NCBI GenBank assembly: GCA_902472315.1
Contig: CABRNM010000002.1
Location: forward strand, 96,858-160,857
Source of the DNA: an uncultured Collinsella sp.
GTDB lineage: Bacteria > Actinomycetota > Coriobacteriia > Coriobacteriales > Coriobacteriaceae
Direction of reading: 5' to 3'
Length of the DNA stretch: 64,000 nucleotides
The notes below the pieces were generated by a model. The model had not been told where the DNA came from, did not search any database, and saw nothing but the letters and a program-made list of their open reading frames with translations. The translations under genes were made by a program, and so were the position numbers. Positions within the stretch are counted from its first letter, which is position 1. Each line of letters opens with the position of its first letter. This document shows positions 57,948 through 64,000 of this stretch, piece after piece.

Positions 57948-58805
57948 ATGGCACTTGTTACCACCGAAAAGATGCTCAAGGACGCTCAGGCCGGCCACTA
58001 CGCCGTCGGCGCGTTCAACGTCGAGAACCTCGAGTTTGTTATGGCCGTTCTGGCCGCTGCCGAGGAGACCAAGTCCCCCGTCATCATGCAGACCACCCCG
58101 GGCACCATCAAGACCGCTGGTCTGGACTACTTCTACGGCATGGTCAAGGCTGCCGCCGAGCGCGCTTCCGTGCCTGTCGCTCTGCACCTCGATCACGGCG
58201 ATGGCTATGACCGCTGCATGCAGGCTTTCCGCACGGGCTACACCTCTGTCATGATTGACGGTTCGCACGAGTCCTTCGAGGACAACATCGCTCTGACCAA
58301 GTCCGTCGCCGATGCTGGCCGCGCCATGGGCGTGCCCGTCGAGGCCGAGCTCGGTAAGGTTGGCGGCAAGGAGGACGACGGTCCCGCGGTTGAGGGCGAG
58401 AGCCCCTACACCGATCCGGCCGAGGCCAAGGAGTTCGTCGAGCGTACCGGCTGCACCTCGCTGGCCATTGGCGTTGGCACCAGCCACGGTGTGTACACGA
58501 GCGATCCGCACATCGAGCAGTCCGTGGTCAAGGCCATCCGCGACGCCGTCGACGTGCCGCTGGTTCTGCACGGCACCTCTGGTGTGCCCGATGAGCAGGT
58601 TGCCGAGGCTGTGAAGAACGGCATCTGCAAGGTCAACTACGCCACCGAGCTGCGTCAGGCCTACACCAAGGGCTTCATGGCCTACATGGCCGAGAACCCT
58701 GCCTGCTTCGATCCCAAGAAGCCGGCCAAGGAGGGCATGCGTGAGATCACCGAGCTGGTTAAGATCCGCATGACCAACCTCAACTCTGTGGGCAAAGCAG
58801 AGTAA
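57948..58805 (+). CDS. gatY: Class II tagatose-1,6-/fructose-1,6-bisphosphate aldolase
   Basis: A 285-residue zinc aldolase. HLDHGDGYD carries the catalytic Asp and a metal His, GVGTSHGVY and HGTSGVPDEQV carry the other metal His residues and the phosphate site, and SVMIDGSHESFEDNI is a family signature. The GatY/KbaY and Fba classes overlap; the genomic context (two lacC, lacAB, agaS) favours tagatose-bisphosphate as a main substrate. ATG 57948 is chosen for AGGAG 9 nt upstream; the open frame extends upstream without support. Confidence 0.88.
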   Translation: MALVTTEKMLKDAQAGHYAVGAFNVENLEFVMAVLAAAEETKSPVIMQTTPGTIKTAGLDYFYGMVKAAAERASVPVALHLDHGDGYDRCMQAFRTGYTSVMIDGSHESFEDNIALTKSVADAGRAMGVPVEAELGKVGGKEDDGPAVEGESPYTDPAEAKEFVERTGCTSLAIGVGTSHGVYTSDPHIEQSVVKAIRDAVDVPLVLHGTSGVPDEQVAEAVKNGICKVNYATELRQAYTKGFMAYMAENPACFDPKKPAKEGMREITELVKIRMTNLNSVGKAE

Positions 58806-58830
58806 CAGCAAGGGTACTCTGATTCCACCG

Positions 58831-58981
58831 GACGGCTTGGGCGGGTCCCCGCACTTAGTTTCCAAAACGTCCTCGCGCATGAAGGCCCCCGTTGCCTCGC
58901 TTCTACGAAGCGTTGGCAACGGGGGCCTTCGCGCTGCGGAATGATTTTGGAAACTAAGTGCGGGGACCCGTCCAAGCCGTC
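58831..58981. repeat. 151-bp nested palindrome after the aldolase
   Basis: The outer arms (58831-58867 and 58945-58981) match at 36 of 37 positions. A second pair, GAAGGCCCCCGTTGCC (58881-58896) and GGCAACGGGGGCCTTC (58915-58930), and a CGCTT/GAAGCG core nest inside. Almost the whole element can fold as one long stem. Confidence 0.8.
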
Positions 58982-59050
58982 CTGCTCGATCGCCCTTGTG
59001 GCGTTGGGGCGGAAAGTATGGGGCGTTAGGGCTTCTTTGCTGATGGGGGA

Positions 59051-59260
59051 TTAGTATGCCCGGGCTTGGTTGGGGAATGCCTGGTCTAGTGAGGCTTGGA
59101 GTTTTTCGAAGGATGTCTGCAGGTTGAGGTGTTGGTCTGCAGAGCGTTTTGCTTCTGTGGTGGGGGAGTCGAGGAGGCCGTTTCTCTGTGTCGGGGGGAA
59201 GGAGAAAAGGTTTGCATGATTAAGGGATGGCTGCTGTGCTGCGTCGTTGGAAGAATGCAT
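59051..59260 (-). CDS. Possible small protein, weakly supported
   Basis: A 69-codon frame starting at ATG 59260 with GAGGAGG about 10 nt upstream. The product is polar, without recognisable domain. Directly upstream on the same strand another frame ends at TAA (about 59266) with ARDLAAHPVRNLLVDIEEAA. That looks like a protein C-terminus, but its beginning is not found. This could be the worn remains of a two-gene module. Base composition is less GC-biased than its neighbours. The rest of 58982-59514 holds no convincing gene. Confidence 0.25.
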   Translation of the reverse strand: MHSSNDAAQQPSLNHANLFSFPPTQRNGLLDSPTTEAKRSADQHLNLQTSFEKLQASLDQAFPNQARAY

Positions 59261-59514
59261 GCTTATGCGGCCTCCTCGATGTCCACCAAAAGGTTGCGCA
59301 CGGGGTGTGCTGCTAGGTCCCGTGCGTTGGCAGTATTATGCCGCGGCTGCTGCAAAGAAGCGCTAAAGAAAGGCTTAACCTGGTTTGGTGTTACGATGAA
59401 ACTGCAGGTCAGAGGTATCGAATAACACTTTTGAAAGGTTTTGGGCTTAAGGGCTTTCTAAGGTTTGTGGCGCGGATGTGGCTCGCCTGTGTGGGGCGTG
59501 TGGATGGCTCGTTC

Positions 59515-60501
59515 CTAGCGCTGCGGCTCTGCGGCGCGCACCTGCTCGATGACCTTTTTCATCGTGGCGTCGATGCGGTCTTTTTTGAGCTCGCATTCCC
59601 AGATGGTTATGGGCGTCCAGCCCATTTGAGTGAGTGCTGCCACGGCAGCGCGGTCGCGCTCGACGTTGCGGCGAAACTTTGCCTCCCAAAACTCAACGTT
59701 GCGCTTGGGCTTGCTAGGGTTGCATTTGGGACAGCGGTGCCAAAAACAGCCGTTGACGAAGATGGCGATCTTGCGCCCGGGAAAGGCGATGTCGGGTTTG
59801 CCGGGAACCTTCCATTCCAAGCGATAGCCCGTAAGGCCCGCGGCGCGCAGGCGCTGGCGAACGAGCAGCTCGGGCTTGGTGTTCGCACGCTTGTTGCCCT
59901 TCATGGACTTTTTTATAGCGGCGCGACGGCGTACCAGTTCGCGCTCGTCAGCGGAGAGGTCCGAGGTATCGATGCCGTCGAGCAGACCGGGCTTGGGACG
60001 CTTTTTGCTGCGGCGCTTGGCTTTGCGCTTGGGTTTGGTAACGGGCTCGTCGGCTGTGGTGGACTCGGTGCGGTTGGCGGCGTTGGCCTCAAGCCGGTCT
60101 TCCTTCAGCTCAATCAGGGCATCAATGAGCCCCTTGTCGGCGGGCATCCATTCCACCGTGGCAAGCGAGGTGCGCGGAATCCAGCGGATATCGAGTTGGC
60201 GGTCGTGCTTCTGCGGCTCATCGGATTCATCGGCGAGCGAGCAGTAGTAGCACTCCATGGAGAGATGGAAATCGGGGTAGTCGTACTCAACGGTGTAAAA
60301 ATCGCGCAGGTTGGTGACTTTGACCCGTAGCTCTTCCATGAGCTCGCGGCGTACAGCGTCCTCGGGCGTCTCGCCGCGCATGAGCTTGCCACCGGGGAAC
60401 TCCCAAAGTCCCTGCATGTCGCCATAGCCGCGCTGCACGGCAAGCAGCTCATCGGATCCTTCCTTGCGAATGATCCCAGCGGCAACATGAACAGTCTTCA
60501 A
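59515..60501 (-). CDS. NUDIX hydrolase fused to a Vsr-type mismatch endonuclease
   Basis: A 328-residue two-domain protein. Residues ~1-130 are a MutT/NudG-like NUDIX domain whose box runs from G38 to V60 (E44, R52-E53, E56-E57 present; the usual Gly is R59). After a basic linker (~135-200), residues ~207-328 match Vsr: NTKPELLVRQRLRAAG, PGKPDIAF (catalytic Asp ~237), IFVNGCFWHRCPKC and WECEL, with zinc ligands C252, H255, C257 and C303. TTG 60501 is chosen for GGAGG 7 nt upstream. NUDIX enzymes clear damaged nucleotides; Vsr nicks T:G mismatches made by deamination at methylated cytosines. No cytosine methylase gene is nearby. Confidence 0.88.
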   Translation of the reverse strand: MKTVHVAAGIIRKEGSDELLAVQRGYGDMQGLWEFPGGKLMRGETPEDAVRRELMEELRVKVTNLRDFYTVEYDYPDFHLSMECYYCSLADESDEPQKHDRQLDIRWIPRTSLATVEWMPADKGLIDALIELKEDRLEANAANRTESTTADEPVTKPKRKAKRRSKKRPKPGLLDGIDTSDLSADERELVRRRAAIKKSMKGNKRANTKPELLVRQRLRAAGLTGYRLEWKVPGKPDIAFPGRKIAIFVNGCFWHRCPKCNPSKPKRNVEFWEAKFRRNVERDRAAVAALTQMGWTPITIWECELKKDRIDATMKKVIEQVRAAEPQR

Positions 60502-60649
60502 CAGGAGTCCTCCCTCAACATCAAAACATAACAGGGTGGCTACCCGTACCTTACACAACGGTAAGGCAAGCGTAAGCCATATCGATGGTAGCCGACTCGT
60601 CTTCTTGCGACTATAGATGCCGTAGACTAATCGCAAGAAAGGACTCGGT

Positions 60650-61435
60650 ATGCAAACCACGCACATGGCGACCCCGGTACTGGAGGTCGCGCATCTCGAA
60701 AAGGTATATGGAGCGCTGGGCAACGTGACCCGTGCGCTCAACGACGTCAGCTTTACCGTCAACCGCGGTGAGTTCGTGGGCATCATGGGCGCTTCGGGCT
60801 CGGGCAAGTCGACGTTGCTCAACTGCGTGTCGACCATCGATAGCGCCACGAGCGGCACGATCCGCATCAACGGGCAGGACGTAACACGCATGAAGCAGGC
60901 TAAGCTTTCGCAGTTCCGCCGCGAGGAGCTCGGCTTTATCTTCCAGGACTCCAACCTGCTCGATACGCTCACGGCACGCGAGAACATCGCCCTGCCGCTC
61001 ACCATCGCCCGCACAAACTCGGCAGAGATCTCGACCCGCGTGCAGGATGTGGCAGCGCGCCTTTCCATCAGTCAGGTGCTCGACAAGTATCCCTACCAAA
61101 TGTCCGGCGGCCAGCAGCAGCGCGTCGCCGCGGCTCGCGCGCTCGTCACCGACCCCACCATGATTATGGCCGACGAGCCCACCGGCGCCCTCGATTCCAA
61201 GAGCGCTCGCCTGCTGCTCGAGAGCCTAGAGGCCCTTAACCGCCGCCTACGTGCCACCGTGCTCATGGTCACGCACGACAGCTTTGCCGCCAGTTACACG
61301 AGCCGTGTGCTGTTTATTCGCGACGGCAAGATCTTCACCGAGCTGCGCCGCGGTGACACCGACCGCCGAGAGTTCTTCGACCGCATTATGGAGGTCGTTG
61401 CCATGATGGGCGGTGAGGGCTCCGATGCTCTGTAA
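60650..61435 (+). CDS. BceA-type ABC transporter ATPase
   Basis: A 261-residue MacB/BceA-family ATPase. Walker A GASGSGKST, Q-loop FIFQDSNLLDTLTARENIALPL, signature SGGQQQRVAAARAL, Walker B MIMADEPTGALD and the switch His in VMVTHD are all present. With the permease that overlaps its 3' end it forms a transporter of the type that protects against or senses cell-wall-active peptides. AAAGGA precedes the ATG. Confidence 0.93.
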   Translation: MQTTHMATPVLEVAHLEKVYGALGNVTRALNDVSFTVNRGEFVGIMGASGSGKSTLLNCVSTIDSATSGTIRINGQDVTRMKQAKLSQFRREELGFIFQDSNLLDTLTARENIALPLTIARTNSAEISTRVQDVAARLSISQVLDKYPYQMSGGQQQRVAAARALVTDPTMIMADEPTGALDSKSARLLLESLEALNRRLRATVLMVTHDSFAASYTSRVLFIRDGKIFTELRRGDTDRREFFDRIMEVVAMMGGEGSDAL

Positions 61436-63662
61436 ACTCGCTTGGGGCAACGTCCGCCGCGCCGGCCGCGACTACCTCGTCTACCTTTTGACGCTCACCC
61501 TGGGCGTCACGGTCTTCTATGCCTTTAACACCATCTCGATGCAGGTCGACATCGCCGGCATCGATGAAAAGGGCTTAGCGCAGGTAATGGGCAGCATGCT
61601 CGGCGACCTGACGTACTTTTTGGCCGGTGTCATGGCCTTTTTGATGGTGTATGCCAATAACTTCATCATGAAACGCCGCAAGAAGGAGTTTGGCCTGTAC
61701 CAGGTGCTCGGCATGGGGCGCGGGCGCGTCGCCACGATCATGGCGCTCGAGACGGTGATTGTCTCGGTCGGCGCCTTTGTCGCCGGCATTGTGCTGGGTG
61801 TGGGACTCTCCCAGCTCATGACGTTCTTTACGGCCTCGCTCTTTAAGACACAGATCGCCAATTTCCACTTCTTTTTCTCGGTGCATGCGTTCAATCTGAC
61901 CCTTGCCTGCATGCTCGTAATGTTTGTGCTCACGCTACTGCTGAACCTTCGCGCCGTGCGTCGTACCAAACTCATCGAGCTTATGGGTGCCGAGCGTCGC
62001 AACGAGAGCATCAAGACGCGCAACCCCTGGATCGCGATTGCCATCTTTGCCGTGGGCGTGGTGCTTGTGGGCGTGGCCTATTACCGTCTGCTACGTGATG
62101 GGTTCCCGCTAACCGCGACGGACAGCAAGCTGCAAGAGGCCATGAACCAGTTTGGTATTACGACCGCTATGGTTACCGTGGGCACCTTTGCCCTGTTCTG
62201 GGGACTCTCGGGCATGCTTATCAAGCTGCTGCAGAGCCTGCGCAGCGTGTATTGGCGCGGCCTCAATATGTTTACCGTGCGCCAGCTTGCGGCCAAGGTC
62301 AACACGGTGTGCTTTTCGATGGGCGTCATCGCGATGCTCCTGTTTTTGGCCATCACCTCGGTGACGTGCGGTATGTCGATTGCCAACGTGATGAACGAAA
62401 ACCTGGAGCGCTATAACCCTGTTGACGTGTCTCAGACGTATGTCTATTACACGCCCGATACGCTCGACTACTACAAAAAGTATGTCAATCCGTCTGAGGC
62501 TGATCGCATGGCGCTGGCCGATAGTACGGTCGATTTGTACTCCGCATGGCACGGCGATCGTGTCGACCCCGATAACGTTGCAGACGGTATTAAAGGCAAG
62601 TCGGCGGACAACAACGACGAGACCGGCAAGAAGGTCAATATCGCCGATGTTGCCGGTGAGCATGTGCAGATCGATTCGTATCTGAGTTACCCGCTTGGCG
62701 GCTCGGATCCTTCGGTGACCCCAAGTGAGATGTGCAAGACCATGGGCGAAAAGCTTCCCAAGGCGTTCGGGGGTAGCAATGCCGACATGACAGGCCTGTC
62801 TGTGACGCCGGCAAGTCAGTACAACAAACTGCGCCAGATGATGGGCAAGGAGCCGGTGCACATCGGTCACGACCAGTATCTGCTCACGTGTGATATGGGC
62901 GGCGAGCTGGTCGACCTGTACACCAAGTATATGGCTGGCGGCCATACCCTTACCTTGGGCGGGCATACGCTCAAGCCCGCAACCGATAAGTCGGACGAAG
63001 ATACGGCGGCCATCGCCAACTCGGCGATGGGCAGTAATGGGGGTACCGTCGTCGTTGCCGACGAGCTGTTGTCCCAACTTAATCTGCAGCCGTATTCCAG
63101 TAGTCTGCTCGTTAACTACAAACAGGGGATGGATACGACCGAGGCAGACGAGAGCATTAAATACACTGTGCTCGACAATCTGCTCGTTGACGGCAAGGAG
63201 CCGGGGTCGTGGGGAACCTTCATCACACGCTCCGAGATGTACGCGCAAGCAGCGCAAATGAACGGTCTTATTAGCTACCTAGCCATCTACATCGGCTTTG
63301 TATTGGTCGTTGCATGCGCGGCGATTCTGTCGATCCAGCAACTCTCCAACGTGGCCGACGGCAGCCGCAGCTATCGTGTGCTGGCACAGATCGGCTGCGA
63401 CGACCGCCAGATTCGCCACTCGGTGATGGCGCAACAAGCGGTGTTCTTCCTGTTCCCGTTGGCGGTGGGCTTGGCGCATTCCTTTGTGGCACTTAAGGTG
63501 ATCATCGAGCTGGTGAGCATATTCGGAAATATGAGCATCGGCGGCACCGTGGGCCTCACCTGTGCAATCTTCCTGGCAGCCTATGGTGGCTACTTCCTGG
63601 TGACCTATCTCATGAGCACCGGCATGGTACAAGCTGCCATCGCCACCCGTTACAGCGAGTAA
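61425..63662 (+). CDS. BceB-type ABC transporter permease
   Basis: A 745-residue FtsX-domain permease. An N-terminal helix (~15-35), three helices (~55-190) and a further helix pair (~205-300) precede a large extracellular domain (~325-605), followed by a last group of three helices (RSYRVLAQIGCDDRQIRHSVMAQQ between them). The big outer domain is the mark of BceB/YtrF-type resistance permeases. ATG 61425 overlaps the ATPase stop by 11 nt, with GGTGAGGG upstream. The usual BceRS two-component genes are not in the window. Confidence 0.92.
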   Translation: MLCKLAWGNVRRAGRDYLVYLLTLTLGVTVFYAFNTISMQVDIAGIDEKGLAQVMGSMLGDLTYFLAGVMAFLMVYANNFIMKRRKKEFGLYQVLGMGRGRVATIMALETVIVSVGAFVAGIVLGVGLSQLMTFFTASLFKTQIANFHFFFSVHAFNLTLACMLVMFVLTLLLNLRAVRRTKLIELMGAERRNESIKTRNPWIAIAIFAVGVVLVGVAYYRLLRDGFPLTATDSKLQEAMNQFGITTAMVTVGTFALFWGLSGMLIKLLQSLRSVYWRGLNMFTVRQLAAKVNTVCFSMGVIAMLLFLAITSVTCGMSIANVMNENLERYNPVDVSQTYVYYTPDTLDYYKKYVNPSEADRMALADSTVDLYSAWHGDRVDPDNVADGIKGKSADNNDETGKKVNIADVAGEHVQIDSYLSYPLGGSDPSVTPSEMCKTMGEKLPKAFGGSNADMTGLSVTPASQYNKLRQMMGKEPVHIGHDQYLLTCDMGGELVDLYTKYMAGGHTLTLGGHTLKPATDKSDEDTAAIANSAMGSNGGTVVVADELLSQLNLQPYSSSLLVNYKQGMDTTEADESIKYTVLDNLLVDGKEPGSWGTFITRSEMYAQAAQMNGLISYLAIYIGFVLVVACAAILSIQQLSNVADGSRSYRVLAQIGCDDRQIRHSVMAQQAVFFLFPLAVGLAHSFVALKVIIELVSIFGNMSIGGTVGLTCAIFLAAYGGYFLVTYLMSTGMVQAAIATRYSE

Positions 63663-63700
63663 CAAGCGGGCAAAATCGTCGCAAAATCAGAGGCGTATGA

Positions 63701-63741
63701 CCGCCGCGAAGGGACCAGGGGCCCTTTCGCGGCGGTTTTTG
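63701..63741 (+). terminator. Terminator after the ABC transporter
   Basis: ACCGCCGCGAAGGG / CCCTTTCGCGGCGG stem with one G:T pair, followed by TTTTTGCC. Confidence 0.88.
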
Positions 63742-63764
63742 CCAATCTGGTGCGTCTTAGATAC

Positions 63765-63884
63765 AAGTGAGTAGACTATTTTGAACCTGCCAAGCACATC
63801 GCGACAAATGCTCAATAAAACCGCAGGTCAGAGCCGTGGCGTTTTGGGGCGTGCTTGGCTTCCTGCAAAAAGTCTACTCACTTG
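63765..63884. repeat. 120-bp element with 14-bp inverted repeat
   Basis: CAAGTGAGTAGACT (63765-63778) and AGTCTACTCACTTG (63871-63884) are perfect inverted arms. The interior holds AAAACCGCAGGTCAGAGCC (63817-63835), a sequence shared with other intergenic elements here. No gene is seen from 63663 to the window end. Confidence 0.65.
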
Positions 63885-64000
63885 GTTTTTCTGCTAGAAG
63901 ACCGCCGCAGGTAGAGGACGGACAGCGAGCGGGTCGCATTTGAGACAAGGTGACGTGAAACGAAAGGGCGCTGACCTTCTGGTCGCGCCCTTGAAGTTGA

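Noticed and set aside
59515..60501. Restriction-modification or prophage locus
   Set aside because: The Vsr domain raised the idea, but there is no methylase, restriction enzyme, integrase or phage gene nearby.
60502..61068. Longer N-terminus of the NUDIX-Vsr protein
   Set aside because: The frame is open to 61068 but runs antisense through the ABC ATPase gene. A TTG start with GGAGG at 60501 fits the NUDIX domain start.

Overview
The window looks like a chromosomal segment of a Coriobacteriia gut actinobacterium, most likely a Collinsella. The reasons are the high-GC coding bias, the many PTS permeases with phospho-glycosidases, the Arg-rich and acidic protein tails, and mannose-family PTS genes next to a complete tagatose-6-phosphate pathway. 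The species call is an inference from gene content, not a database match.

Layout. 1-11 kb is mixed housekeeping: the end of an Arg-rich protein, comF, a nuclease-like hypothetical, an amino-acid-type binding lipoprotein, hpf, degV, then a same-strand run of a beta-hydroxyacid dehydrogenase with a His/Cys tail, a small membrane protein, a HEAT-like protein and an isocitrate/isopropylmalate-type dehydrogenase, and finally a SurA-like membrane protein. 11-22 kb is an N-acetylgalactosamine (aga) region: PTS EIIA, a YajC-like protein, EIIB, EIIC, EIID, a GntR regulator, agaS, nagA, a flavodoxin, an aldose-1-epimerase-like protein, lacC, a nagA remnant and yhcH, then tRNA-Thr(CGT). 22-30 kb holds an orphan EIIB whose phosphorylated His is Tyr, galM, a DeoR regulator, a GntR/TIM-barrel/EIICB locus, a DeoR remnant and a fic gene. 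31-46 kb holds three modules of GH1 phospho-glycosidase, lactose/cellobiose-type EIICB and a divergent LacI, followed by one EIIA gene (lacF). 47-58 kb has lacA, lacB, a second epimerase-like/lacC pair, galT, galK with a LacI regulator, an FprA flavoprotein, a DeoR regulator and a class II tagatose/fructose-bisphosphate aldolase. 59-64 kb has a NUDIX-Vsr fusion and a BceAB-type ABC transporter.

How the genes fit together. Two sugar routes meet at tagatose-6-phosphate. Galactosamine enters through the aga PTS, NagA and AgaS. Lactose or galactosides enter through EIICB, phospho-beta-galactosidase and LacAB. Each route carries its own epimerase-like/lacC pair (19.1-21.0 kb and 49.0-50.9 kb), and one aldolase (57.9 kb) can serve both. 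GalM, GalK and GalT add the Leloir route for free galactose.

The non-coding DNA is the most unusual part. Nine stem-loop repeats of exactly 57 nt lie in four short arrays at the 3' boundaries of sugar modules. A direct-repeat motif (CGGT-GAA-CGGT) recurs upstream of eight carbohydrate loci. Each LacI locus has its own operator variant. Several long inverted-repeat elements, including a two-part repeat present at 22.6 and 46.3 kb, sit next to stop codons. Two gene remnants show past duplication and loss.
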